DNA from: an uncultured Lewinella sp.
GTDB taxonomy: Bacteria; Bacteroidota; Bacteroidia; Chitinophagales; Saprospiraceae
DNA length: 43,491 nucleotides
Assembly (NCBI GenBank): GCA_937949535.1
Contig: CALEDI010000100.1
Span: 1 to 43,491 of the forward strand
Direction: 5' to 3'
Part shown: positions 34,687 to 43,150 of the stretch, piece by piece
How the letters are laid out: each line of letters opens with the position of its first letter
Numbering within the stretch: the first letter of the stretch is position 1
Program-made: the position numbers and the translations under genes
The notes under the pieces: model-generated
Databases searched by the model: none
What the model was told of the DNA's origin: nothing
Seen by the model: the letters and a program-made list of their open reading frames with translations, nothing else

Positions 34687-34703
34687 TGCACCTGCGCCCG
34701 CGC
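34687..34703 (-). repeat. 17-bp word, 16 of 17 (right end of element)
   Basis: TGCACCTGCGCCCGCGC, the inverted partner of 34335-34351. Confidence 0.85.
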
Positions 34704-34788
34704 CCAAAATCGTAAAAAAGAGATTGTTTACCATTAAAACTAAGTCCTTTTTTACCCCTTTACTCCCTTTACTCCCTTCATCCTTTAC

Positions 34789-34796
34789 TATCTTGG
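34789..34796 (+). promoter_or_regulatory. -7 box of pyruvate carboxylase gene
   Basis: TATCTTGG, 7 of 8 to TAnnTTTG, 21 nt before the ATG, after a CT-rich tract. Confidence 0.5.
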
Positions 34797-34817
34797 GCCT
34801 AACCCAAAATTTCTACT

Positions 34818-37800
34818 ATGGCTACCCCGAAAATCACTCGTTTTAAAAAGATATTAGTCGCCAACCGTGGCGAAATTGCTATTCGTATCCTTCGGGCAGC
34901 CAGTGAGTTGAAGATTAAAACGGTCGCGATTTACACCTACGAAGACCGTTACAGCCTACACCGCTACAAAGCAGATGAGAGCTACCAGATTGGCCCAGAC
35001 GACGAACCACTGCGCCCCTACATCAATATCCCGGCTATCATAAAACTGGCCAAGGAGAAAAACGTAGACGCCATTCACCCCGGCTACGGCTTCCTCTCGG
35101 AGAACGTAGATTTTGCCAGAGCCTGCCTTGAGGCCGGCATCGAATTCGTTGGCCCAGCACCGGAAAGCATGGACCAGCTCGGCGACAAAGTCGCCGCCAA
35201 AAACCTCGCTCGCCGCGTCGGTGTTCCGCTCATCCAAGACAGCGACAAAGACATCTCCGACCCCGAAGTTGCGGTTGCCGAAGCCGCCAGAATCGGCTAC
35301 CCCGTCATCATCAAAGCCGCCTCCGGCGGCGGTGGCCGGGGTATGCGCGTAGTGCGCAACGAAAAAGACCTCCGCGTTGAGGTCGTCGATGCTGCTAGCG
35401 AAGCCGAAAAGGCCTTCGGCGACGGCACCATCTTCCTCGAAAAATTCATCGAGAACCCCCGCCACATCGAGGTCCAACTGCTCGGCGACCGCCACGGAAA
35501 CCTCGTCCACCTCTTCGAGCGCGACTGCTCCGTTCAGCGCCGCTTCCAGAAAGTCGTCGAAGTCGCACCCGCCGCCAACCTAAGCAAAACGGTCAAAGAA
35601 AAACTCTACGAATACGCCCTAATGCTAGGCCGAGAAGTAGGCTACTACTGCGCCGGTACGGTCGAGTTCCTCGTAGACCAAGACGACTCGATCTACTTCA
35701 TCGAGGTCAACCCCCGCATACAAGTAGAACACACGATCACGGAAGAAATCACCGGAATTGACCTCGTCCGGACGCAGTTCCTCGTCACGATGGGCTACCC
35801 CCTGCGCCACGAAACGATCTTCATCCGTGAGCAATCCGACATCAAAGCCAACGGCTTCGCCGTTCAGTGCCGCGTAACCACCGAAGACCCCGAAAACGGC
35901 TTCAAACCCGACTACGGAACCCTGATCGCCTACCGCTCCGCTTCCGGCATGGGCATCCGCCTCGATGCCGGATCGGCCTTCCCCGGCGCGGTGATCTCGC
36001 CTTATTTCGATAGCCTACTCGTGAAGGTGACCAGCTCTGGCCGGACGCTAGAGGGCGCCTCCGATCGCCTCCATCGTGCCCTGCGCGAGTTCCGGGTACG
36101 CGGCGTGAAAACCAACGTTGGTTTCCTACTCAACCTCCTCGAAAACGACGACTTCAAGAAGGGCAAAGCTACCGTCCGCTTCATCCCCGACCATCCCGAA
36201 CTGATGGCCCCAAAGGGCTTCCGCGATCGAGGAACCCGTTTGCTGGCTTACCTCGCCGAAACGATCGTGAACGGCAACCCCGACGTGAAAAACCCGGACA
36301 AGACAAAGTCTTTCCTCAAACCACCCGTGCCCGCTTTTGATCGTTTTGCCGAAGTGCCCAAGGGCAGCCGCAACCGCCTGCAAGAACTTGGCCGGGACGG
36401 CTTCGTGCAGTGGCTTAAAGACGAAAAGAAAATCCAGTATACCGACACGACCTTCCGCGACGGGCACCAGAGTTTGCTCGCAACCCGGATGCGCCTAGTC
36501 GATATGCTCAATGTTGGCCGCAGCTACGCTGCCAACCAGCCCCATGACCTATTCAGTATGGAGGTTTGGGGTGGTGCTACCTTCGATGTAGCGATGCGGT
36601 TCCTGAAAGCCGACCCTTGGCGACGGCTGCGGAAGCTTCGCTCCGCGATGCCCAACACCATCTTCCAGATGTTGCTGCGCGGTAGCAACGCCGTAGGCTA
36701 CAAAGCCTACCCCGACAACCTGATCGTGAAGTTCATCGAAGAAGCCGCGCGCGGTTTCGATCAATACGATGAGAATGGAAATGTGACCGGCCAAACCGGT
36801 GGTATCGACCTCTTCCGCATCTTCGACTCCCTAAACTGGGTGAAGAACATGGAAGTGAGCATCAACACCGTCCGCAACAACACCAACAGCCTCGCCGAAG
36901 CCTGTATTTGTTACTCGGGAGACATCACGGACACGAAGAAGACGAAGTTTACCCTCGATTACTACACCAAACTGGCCAAACAGCTCGAAGACGCCGGCGC
37001 GCACATCCTCTGCATCAAAGACATGGCCGGTTTGCTGAAACCTCTGGCTGCTACGGAGTTGATCCAGGCGCTAAAAGCATCCGTCAACCTACCGATTCAC
37101 CTGCACACCCACGACACCTCCGGCATCCAGAGCGCAACTTATCTGCGCGCCATCGAAGCGGGCGTTGATGTGGTAGATGTAGCCATCAACCCGCTCTCCG
37201 GCCTGACCAGCCAGCCGGGCTACAACTCCGTTGCCGCCATGATGCAGGGCCACGAACGGGAAAACCCCGTTAACCTGCCGCTCCTCAATCAGTACGCGGA
37301 TTACTGGGAAACGGTACGGACCTACTACTACCCCTTCGAGACCGAGCTGCGGGCCGGAACGGCGACGATCTACGACACGGAGATCCCCGGCGGACAGTAC
37401 TCCAACCTGCGGCCGCAGGCGCGGGGGCTTGGGCTGGAAGACCAGTTCCCGACCATCCGCAAAAACTACTCCGCCGCCAACGACCTGTTCGGCAATTTGG
37501 TGAAGGTGACGCCCTCCAGCAAAGTAGTTGGAGACATGGCGATGTTCATGACGAGCAACGACCTGACGGCAGAGGAAGTCCTTCGCCGAGGCGCGAAGCT
37601 AGACTTCCCCGACAGCGTGAAGAACCTCATGCGGGGAGACCTAGGCCAGATCGAAGGCGGCTTCAACGACGAAGTACAGAAGCTTGTTTTGAAAGACGAA
37701 AAACCTTATACGGAACGCCCTAACGCACACCTTGACCCCATTGATTGGGACGAAGCCCGCAAGGAATACGCCGATAAGTTTGGTAAGGAACCAGCCGACG

Positions 37801-38321
37801 ACAAGCAACTGCTCAGCTACTTGCTGTACCCCAAAGTCTACGCCGATTACTTCGCGCACGACGAGCTGTACGGGCAGGTGGCGAACCTCCCAACAAACGC
37901 TTTCTTCTACGGCTTGAAACCGAACGAAGAAGTCTTGGTACGCCTGAGCGCGGGCAAGACCATCACGGTCAAGTACCTCAACATGACCGAGTCTGATGCG
38001 CAGGGCAACCGGCTAGTTTTCTTCAGCCTCAATGGCCAAACACGCAGCGTCACGGTGCAGGACCGGAACTCGGGCAAAGAGGTAGTCCGCAACGTCAAAG
38101 CTGCCGGAACTGGCCAAGTTGGTAGCCCACTGATGGGTAACTTGAGCAAAATCCTCGTGAAGGTCGGAGACGACGTCAAGGCCGGCGATCCGCTCTTCGT
38201 CATCGAGGCGATGAAGATGGAATCTACCATCACTAGCCCGGTAGACGGAGAGGTGATGGGCATCGCGCTGCGAGAGAAAACGCTGGTAGAGACGGATGAT
38301 TTGGTGGTAACTGTGGGCTGA
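34818..38321 (+). CDS. pyc: Pyruvate carboxylase
   Basis: 1167 residues in the classic single-chain order. The biotin carboxylase domain (about 9-460) has the ATP-grasp loop KAASGGGGRGMR and EVNPRIQVEHT. The carboxyltransferase barrel starts at TDTTFRDGHQS (542-552). A PYC/OADA domain follows, then a C-terminal biotinyl domain with EAMKM and Lys1133 as the biotin site. It makes oxaloacetate from pyruvate, bicarbonate and ATP, feeding the TCA cycle and gluconeogenesis (with fbp, encoded 7.5 kb upstream). It is monocistronic. A near copy of the 17-bp word follows the stop by 4 nt. Confidence 0.97.
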   Translation: MATPKITRFKKILVANRGEIAIRILRAASELKIKTVAIYTYEDRYSLHRYKADESYQIGPDDEPLRPYINIPAIIKLAKEKNVDAIHPGYGFLSENVDFARACLEAGIEFVGPAPESMDQLGDKVAAKNLARRVGVPLIQDSDKDISDPEVAVAEAARIGYPVIIKAASGGGGRGMRVVRNEKDLRVEVVDAASEAEKAFGDGTIFLEKFIENPRHIEVQLLGDRHGNLVHLFERDCSVQRRFQKVVEVAPAANLSKTVKEKLYEYALMLGREVGYYCAGTVEFLVDQDDSIYFIEVNPRIQVEHTITEEITGIDLVRTQFLVTMGYPLRHETIFIREQSDIKANGFAVQCRVTTEDPENGFKPDYGTLIAYRSASGMGIRLDAGSAFPGAVISPYFDSLLVKVTSSGRTLEGASDRLHRALREFRVRGVKTNVGFLLNLLENDDFKKGKATVRFIPDHPELMAPKGFRDRGTRLLAYLAETIVNGNPDVKNPDKTKSFLKPPVPAFDRFAEVPKGSRNRLQELGRDGFVQWLKDEKKIQYTDTTFRDGHQSLLATRMRLVDMLNVGRSYAANQPHDLFSMEVWGGATFDVAMRFLKADPWRRLRKLRSAMPNTIFQMLLRGSNAVGYKAYPDNLIVKFIEEAARGFDQYDENGNVTGQTGGIDLFRIFDSLNWVKNMEVSINTVRNNTNSLAEACICYSGDITDTKKTKFTLDYYTKLAKQLEDAGAHILCIKDMAGLLKPLAATELIQALKASVNLPIHLHTHDTSGIQSATYLRAIEAGVDVVDVAINPLSGLTSQPGYNSVAAMMQGHERENPVNLPLLNQYADYWETVRTYYYPFETELRAGTATIYDTEIPGGQYSNLRPQARGLGLEDQFPTIRKNYSAANDLFGNLVKVTPSSKVVGDMAMFMTSNDLTAEEVLRRGAKLDFPDSVKNLMRGDLGQIEGGFNDEVQKLVLKDEKPYTERPNAHLDPIDWDEARKEYADKFGKEPADDKQLLSYLLYPKVYADYFAHDELYGQVANLPTNAFFYGLKPNEEVLVRLSAGKTITVKYLNMTESDAQGNRLVFFSLNGQTRSVTVQDRNSGKEVVRNVKAAGTGQVGSPLMGNLSKILVKVGDDVKAGDPLFVIEAMKMESTITSPVDGEVMGIALREKTLVETDDLVVTVG

Positions 38322-38325
38322 TTTG

Positions 38326-38342
38326 GCGCGGGCGCGGGTGCA
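38326..38342 (+). repeat. 17-bp word, 15 of 17, after a stop codon
   Basis: GCGCGGGCGCGGGTGCA, 4 nt after the pyc stop. Confidence 0.75.
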
Positions 38343-38359
38343 AGGGTTGGTTAGAGAGG

Positions 38360-38443
38360 AATCAGGGTTTAGTAATCAGGGTTCAGGTTATCGCTGTCAC
38401 ATTCTTATCACCCTACATCCGACCACCTGACCGCTGAACCCTG
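38360..38443 (+). repeat. Dispersed palindromic repeat, copy E (composite)
   Basis: Arms CAGGGTTCAG (38377-38386) and CTGAACCCTG (38434-38443) enclose the family core TTATCGCTGTCACATTC. Inserted within it is the TTATCACCCTACATCCGA word also seen at 21.4 and 24.75 kb. Confidence 0.75.
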
Positions 38444-38519
38444 TGGGCTATGCACAACGATCGAGCCAACTCCTGAAACAAACAGACTTAAATTCCTCCT
38501 GTGAGGAGGGAGGGAGCCT

Positions 38520-38527
38520 TACCTTCG
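38520..38527 (+). promoter_or_regulatory. -7 box 5 nt before a start codon
   Basis: TACCTTCG, 7 of 8 to TAnnTTTG, separated by CTCCC from the ATG at 38533. Confidence 0.5.
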
Positions 38528-38532
38528 CTCCC

Positions 38533-39192
38533 ATGACCAAGCCCTTATCCGCCTACCTCTCCGATGGCCCCGCCTTTACCTACGAACTAACCATTCGGGT
38601 AAACCGAAAAACCTACACAGAGCGTATTGTTGCCTTTGAGCAAGCCTTCTTAACCTTGGGAGAAGAATACGGTATGTTTGTTGCCGTTCCGTTTAAAGCG
38701 GGCATCAACCTGAGTATGGGGCCGTTGCTAGAGAAGTACGGTAATGAGCGCACGATAAGCATCAAACAACGGAAGACCGAACGCCTCCGATTGCTCAATT
38801 TTGAAGAGTCTAAGTACTTCCGCAACCGCGTGCGCTACCTCGGGCTAGATGTGCGCGGAGCCGAGTTTGAAGAGGGCATTATGGTAGAACCCATCAACCA
38901 CGACGATGAGCTAGCGCACCGCGCCGCCCTAAAAATGATGGAGCTCGCCCCCGGCCCCGGAATGGACTACGAAGACCTGATGGACGAGTTTTATTGGGAA
39001 GAAGACTTGAGCTTCCGCATCCGTTCGTTCGCCAATATCTGGCAGGAAACGATCACCTCCGGAGGAGGTGACGAGCCAGAAACTACAACGGATAACCGTG
39101 CGGTTGCGGAGCGGGTATTGCCGGTCTTCAACGAGTGGTTAGCAAAGCTAGAAGCCTTGGTTAAGGCGGAAAACGGAAGCTTGAAAAGCATT
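38533..39192 (+). CDS. Cytoplasmic protein of unknown function
   Basis: About 220 residues from the ATG at 38533 (MTKPLSAYLSDGPAFTYELT). An upstream ATG in frame lies within repeat sequence and before the promoter-like box. There is no signal peptide or membrane helix. The sequence is mixed alpha/beta and charged (IKQRKTERLRLLNFEESKYF, then GMDYEDLMDEFYWEEDLSFR), with a helical acidic C-terminus. I recognise no domain. The frame continues to a stop ending at 39195, and the gene converges with the DUF6580-like gene 80 bp further on. Confidence 0.68.
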
Positions 39193-39274
39193 TGAGACCT
39201 AGCTGGTTTCCTTAAAAGTCCCGCTCTGCCGAGCCGAGGCTTGGAGTGAGGTTGCAGATAATGGGTTGCTGCCG

Positions 39275-39862
39275 CTAAACAAGGCGATCTACGTCACCTA
39301 CAGCAGTTGAGTTCTGCCCAGCGAAAACCCCACCATACTGCGCTACCCCAAACAGCACGCCGGAGAACAGCAGATTGGCCAGCAAACTGTTGAGCAAAAA
39401 CGGAAGCCCTGCGGTGTAGGCCGCAATTAGGCCTGCGCCAGACTTGGGGTACATCATCCCCGATACCCAAACCCCGAAGTTGGTAACCAAGAAGAAAACC
39501 AACGTTGCACCTGCGGCCGCGCCACCAACTCGTAACCAGGAGAACTTCGTGTTGCGCAGCAATCCCATTCCCAAAACGGTCATCAAGATGATCGCGCCGG
39601 TGGTCCAGTAGTTCATGCCCCAGTAAAAACCCTCGTAGTATTCGGCGTAGAGGGTGTTGTTGAGGGCCAAATCACTAAGGTAAAAAGCAACGACGGGCAC
39701 AATGATGGCTAACCAACGCTTGGGCAACGCTGCGGCTCCGAACAGGGCCATCGCTCCGACGGGCACGAAGTTGGGCCAGTGGGGTAGAAGGCGGCTGCCT
39801 GCGGCTATTAGGATTAGGCCTAGGGTTAGTAGGATGTTTTTGGGGGGGTTGGATGTTGACAT
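39275..39862 (-). CDS. DUF6580-like integral membrane protein
   Basis: 195 residues with about five membrane helices. The start RLLPHWPNFVPVGAMALFGAA and the following LPKRWLAIIVPVVAFYLSDLAL match DUF6580-type proteins, small membrane proteins distantly resembling the S-components of ECF vitamin transporters. The role is unknown; metal or vitamin uptake is only a guess from that likeness. The 17-bp word sits inside a membrane segment and is read as GGAAAGATL, which is compatible with close helix packing. It is divergent from the transporter gene at 40075. Confidence 0.75.
   Translation of the reverse strand: MSTSNPPKNILLTLGLILIAAGSRLLPHWPNFVPVGAMALFGAAALPKRWLAIIVPVVAFYLSDLALNNTLYAEYYEGFYWGMNYWTTGAIILMTVLGMGLLRNTKFSWLRVGGAAAGATLVFFLVTNFGVWVSGMMYPKSGAGLIAAYTAGLPFLLNSLLANLLFSGVLFGVAQYGGVFAGQNSTAVGDVDRLV
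39506..39522 (-). repeat. 17-bp word, exact copy
   Basis: TGCACCTGCGGCCGCGC on the plus strand; read by the minus-strand gene as GAAAGAT inside a membrane helix. Confidence 0.95.
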
Positions 39863-39911
39863 GGAGGTTGGCTTTTCTGGGGGCTAAGATAGAACACAGA
39901 GAGCACAAAGG

Positions 39912-39958
39912 ACCGAACGTAACGGCAGTAGCCTGATTGCTGAACCCTGAACGCTACA
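39912..39958 (-). repeat. Dispersed palindromic repeat, copy F
   Basis: On the minus strand it reads CAGGCTACTGCCGTTACGTTC, preceded by GTTCAGGGTTCAGCAAT; a partial copy between divergent genes. Confidence 0.65.
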
Positions 39959-40074
39959 ATTATGTACCCGTGTTGTTTTCCGCTATCTTCCCGCTTTTAA
40001 AAGCCCTCACCGGAGGTAGTGTGCCGGTTATGAGATGGGCTTGTTTTAGTTGATTTAGCAAAACTCGAATTGTA

Positions 40075-41397
40075 GTGAAAAACCAAACTCCCACCCGGGC
40101 AGCCTATGCTCTTTTGTCATTGCCCGCCACCGCGATGGGCTTTGCCCTTTGTGTTCAGATTGCAGCCTTGAGCTGGATATTGAATACCAAATACGGACTT
40201 AACCTAGAGGAAATCGGCTACGTTTGGCTGGCCGGCCCGTTGGCCGGCATCTTGGGTCAGGTGATCGTTGGGGCTATTTCAGACAACGTCTGGTTTATGG
40301 GCGGGCGGCGCAGGCCGTTTATTGTTATTGGCGGCGTAATTGCGGCGTTGATGATTTTAGCCTTGCCCAACTTGGGCGTGATCGGTACGGCGCTTGGTGT
40401 GGAGAGCATCATCGGTATCGCCATCGCGGTAGCGCTTACGCTGGACTTGGCGATCAACGTTAGTTTCAATCCGGCCCGCTCCATCATCGCCGACGTAACG
40501 CCAGGAGGCGAGGCCCGAACGAAGGGCTACACTTGGATGCAGACCATATCCGGCTTCTTTGGCGTGATGGCTTACTTGATTGGGGCCTTCGTGAGCAACT
40601 ATTTCCTGATCTATACGGGCGCGGTTATCGTCTTCATTTTCTCGGTCTTTCCGGCCTTCTTTATCACCGAGCCTCGAGAATTGGACGGGGAAAGCCTTGA
40701 TGACGGCGTTGCTACCGCCGCCGACATTGGCGTAGACGCTATTGATGCGCACGCAACGGACAACGCCGTCCCGATTGGAGGGACCAACTGGCCCGCTTTT
40801 CTGAAAATCTGCTTAGCCCACGCTTTCACTTGGGTTGGGGTACAGACGATGTTCATCTATACCTTCGGCTACATCAAGGAAGTCATCATGGGCTACGACT
40901 CCAACGCTGCGCTCTCCGAAATACAGAACAACGAGATCGGTTTTACCATCGGCGTAGCCTTCGCCATCCTGAATACCGTTGGCTTTCTGTTGCCCGCGCT
41001 GGTGTTGGAGCCCATCGCGGAAAAAATAGGCCGGGTACGGACGCATACGCTGGCCATCGCAGTGAGTGCCATCGGCTACTTGATGATCGTTTATTTGGGG
41101 CAAACCGTGACGTCTTTCTTCATCCTCATGGCCGTAGTTGGGGTGGGGTGGGCGGCCATCGTGAGCTTGCCCTTCGCCATCATGTCTGAGGTAGTCGACC
41201 AGCGCAAAATGGGGCTGATGATGGGGCTGTTCAACCTCTCCGTCGTATTGCCGCAAATCGTAGCTTCTAACCTCGGGGGCTACATCGAACACGCCGCAGA
41301 CAAGTCGTTGATCTTCTGGATTGCGGCAGGGACGTTGGGCGTTTCGGCGGCGCTTTGGTTGTTGGTGAAGGAAGAGGGGAGTCTTGTTGCCTCGTAG
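40075..41397 (+). CDS. SLC45-like MFS transporter
   Basis: 440 residues, 12 predicted membrane helices, starting at a GTG. The loop SDNVWFMGGRRRPFI after helix 2-3 is the motif A form of the GPH/SLC45 group, and LDLAINVSFNPARSIIADV fits the family as well. Relatives carry sucrose, maltose or other glycosides with protons. In Bacteroidota they often sit with glycoside hydrolases, but none are adjacent here, so the substrate is uncertain. A hairpin starts 5 nt after its stop. Confidence 0.85.
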   Translation: MKNQTPTRAAYALLSLPATAMGFALCVQIAALSWILNTKYGLNLEEIGYVWLAGPLAGILGQVIVGAISDNVWFMGGRRRPFIVIGGVIAALMILALPNLGVIGTALGVESIIGIAIAVALTLDLAINVSFNPARSIIADVTPGGEARTKGYTWMQTISGFFGVMAYLIGAFVSNYFLIYTGAVIVFIFSVFPAFFITEPRELDGESLDDGVATAADIGVDAIDAHATDNAVPIGGTNWPAFLKICLAHAFTWVGVQTMFIYTFGYIKEVIMGYDSNAALSEIQNNEIGFTIGVAFAILNTVGFLLPALVLEPIAEKIGRVRTHTLAIAVSAIGYLMIVYLGQTVTSFFILMAVVGVGWAAIVSLPFAIMSEVVDQRKMGLMMGLFNLSVVLPQIVASNLGGYIEHAADKSLIFWIAAGTLGVSAALWLLVKEEGSLVAS

Positions 41398-41401
41398 TCT
41401 C

Positions 41402-41454
41402 TGGTGGTCTTGTAATCGCTGCTTTGCTCGTGTGGGAGACTAAAAAGACCACCA
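41402..41454. terminator. Bidirectional hairpin between convergent genes
   Basis: 10-bp arms TGGTGGTCTT (41402-41411) and AAGACCACCA (41445-41454) span most of the 67-bp gap between the transporter and pseudouridine synthase stops. The tails are weak, so termination is inferred. Confidence 0.55.
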
Positions 41455-41464
41455 AACTACCAGG

Positions 41465-43144
41465 CTAAAACCCTGCCTCAACCTCAAAACTAACCTCCTC
41501 CTTCGTGTGCGGATGCACGAAGCTGATCGATTCCGCATGCAGGTGGAGCCGGTTGGCAGACTGGCCGTAGAGATCATCCCCGACGATGGGGACGTTGAGA
41601 CCGTGGGGGTGGGCGCAGTGGACGCGGAGCTGGTGGGTCCGGCCGGTGACTGGCCAGAGGTGAACGCGGGTTTGGCCGTTGGCGCGGCCAACGACTTTCC
41701 AGTGGGTTCGGGAGGTTTTGCCGTGCTCGTGGCAGACGATCTGGCGGGGGCGGTCTTCGATGTCGCCGCGCAGCGGCAAGTCGATGGTGCCTTCGTCTGC
41801 GGCAACTTCGCCTTCCAGTAGGGCGACGTAGCGTTTCTTGACCGACCGCTTGAAGAACTGGTGTTGGAGCAGCTTGTGGGTCTCTTTGGTTTTGGTGAGC
41901 AGTAGCAGGCCGGAGGTGCTCATGTCTAGCCGGTGAACGATGAGGGGGCCGGTAGCGTCTGGGTATTTTTTCTTGATGCGGAGGTAGACGGAGTCTTCAA
42001 TGTTGCGGCCGGGAACGGAGAGGAACTCGTGGGGTTTGTTGACAACCAATAGGTGCTCGTCTTCAAAAACGATGGGTAGTTTTTTGCCTTCCGCTGGGTT
42101 TTTGAGCATCGGGTTGGGGTCTACATTTAGGCCCCGGAGCATGTGGCCGAGGATGGGCTCGCACTTGCCCCGGCAGGCGGGGTAGAAGTGGCCGTGTTTA
42201 CGGATTTCTGAGCGGGGCGATTGGCCCCACCAGAACTCAGCCATCGCTACGGGTTTGTAGCCGTGGAGGTAGGCGAACTGAAGGAGTTTGGGGGCGGCGC
42301 ACTCGCCCGCTCCGGCGGGCGGGGTTTTGAAGATGGTGTCTTTGAAGATGTCGGTCAGGTCACGGACTTCGCCGTTGGCGTCCAAGAAGCGGTACTTGGC
42401 GAAGATGCGGTGCTGGAGGTCGTTAGACATCGTTTTGCGGAGGGCCTTGAGGCGAGCGATTTCGTTGGTGATGACGGCCAGTTGGGCAGCGGCGGTTTCG
42501 AGGCGTTTGTCCCAAGCTTTGATGAGGTCTTTGAGGGCGAAGTGGCGGCCGACGGATACGCGGGCGAGGTGTTCGTTTAGGGCGGCGAACTCCGCTTCGG
42601 GCATGGTTTGCTGGGCGGCTTCGCGTTGGCGTTTTCGGTCTTGCTTTGCGGCTTTGAAGTCGGCTTTTTCCTTTGCTATTTCATCCTTCGCTTGCACCTG
42701 CGCGCGCGCCAGATTGTCCTTCGCCTCTGCTAGCTCAGGAGACTGCTCTAATGCCTTAAGTTTGAGGCTGACGGCATGGATTTCCTGCTCTCCCTTCTTG
42801 TAAAAACCCTCAGCCAGCAGGATGTCGAACACCGGCGGAACGAAGCCGGGCAGGTGGTTGGAATCGGCCAATTTGCCGGAGTACGCCGCCAAATAACCGA
42901 GGTCTCCCGCTTCATTTTCTACCACCATAACGCCAAACATCTTGCCCTTCGCCCCAACGCTTACCTGACCGCCCTGACCAAAATCGTGCTGCCAATCGGT
43001 TTGCGTTTGGAGGTGTTCTTGCAGGTCTGCCGCCGCCGCAAGGGCCAGAGGGTGGGGGACGTAGTGGAACGGGAACGTGAAGCGCGTGGGCGCGGACGCA
43101 GGTGCAAGGAGGGGATGAAAAAAATTGTTGAAAGCTGTTGGCAT
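41465..43144 (-). CDS. RluA-family pseudouridine synthase with large N-terminal extension
   Basis: 559 residues from the ATG at 43144 (MPTAFNNFFHPLL). The C-terminal ~210 residues are an RluA-type synthase with HRLDMSTSGLLLL (catalytic Asp407) and TGRTHQLRVH. They isomerise uridine to pseudouridine in rRNA or tRNA. The N-terminal ~330 residues contain a segment resembling the family's usual front part, then a long coiled coil (about 125-230). A conserved block follows with AGAGECAAPKLLQFAYLHGY, EFWWGQSP and YPACRGKCEPIL, as in the long-form Bacteroidota members. Two near copies of the 17-bp word lie in frame (ARAQVQ and LAPASAP). Confidence 0.88.
   Translation of the reverse strand: MPTAFNNFFHPLLAPASAPTRFTFPFHYVPHPLALAAAADLQEHLQTQTDWQHDFGQGGQVSVGAKGKMFGVMVVENEAGDLGYLAAYSGKLADSNHLPGFVPPVFDILLAEGFYKKGEQEIHAVSLKLKALEQSPELAEAKDNLARAQVQAKDEIAKEKADFKAAKQDRKRQREAAQQTMPEAEFAALNEHLARVSVGRHFALKDLIKAWDKRLETAAAQLAVITNEIARLKALRKTMSNDLQHRIFAKYRFLDANGEVRDLTDIFKDTIFKTPPAGAGECAAPKLLQFAYLHGYKPVAMAEFWWGQSPRSEIRKHGHFYPACRGKCEPILGHMLRGLNVDPNPMLKNPAEGKKLPIVFEDEHLLVVNKPHEFLSVPGRNIEDSVYLRIKKKYPDATGPLIVHRLDMSTSGLLLLTKTKETHKLLQHQFFKRSVKKRYVALLEGEVAADEGTIDLPLRGDIEDRPRQIVCHEHGKTSRTHWKVVGRANGQTRVHLWPVTGRTHQLRVHCAHPHGLNVPIVGDDLYGQSANRLHLHAESISFVHPHTKEEVSFEVEAGF
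42693..42709 (-). repeat. 17-bp word, 15 of 17
   Basis: TGCACCTGCGCGCGCGC; read by the gene as ARAQVQA in the coiled coil of the pseudouridine synthase. Confidence 0.75.
43090..43106 (+). repeat. 17-bp word, 16 of 17
   Basis: GCGCGGACGCAGGTGCA; read as LAPASAP near the N-terminus of the pseudouridine synthase. Confidence 0.85.
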
Positions 43145-43150
43145 TGGGCG

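Larger units (their letters stand above)
34329..34709. mobile_element. MITE-like element with 61-bp inverted ends
   Basis: The 61-bp arms 34329-34389 and 34649-34709 match as inverted repeats at about 54 positions. Their outermost parts are the 17-bp word (34335-34351 and 34687-34703, each 16 of 17). Inside are three hairpins: GCTTCAGC/GCTGAAGC (34391-34410), a nested GTAATTCAG stem (34502-34510 with 34565-34573) carrying TCGCTTT and TCCCCT stems, and TCGGCC/GGCCGA (34631-34646). There is no coding frame of note and no clear target duplication. It starts 4 nt after the stop of the adhesin gene. Confidence 0.85.

Noticed and set aside
34335-34703. Target-site duplication at the MITE-like element
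   Set aside because: Flanking bases (ATGATGTT and TCGTAAAA) show no clear direct repeat.
37411-37424. GCGGCCGCAGGCGC in pyc as another word copy
   Set aside because: Only the central NotI-like part matches and the residues are part of conserved pyc sequence.
35000-38000. Several antisense and out-of-frame open stretches over pyc
   Set aside because: Typical shadows of a high-GC gene; no start signals or family matches.
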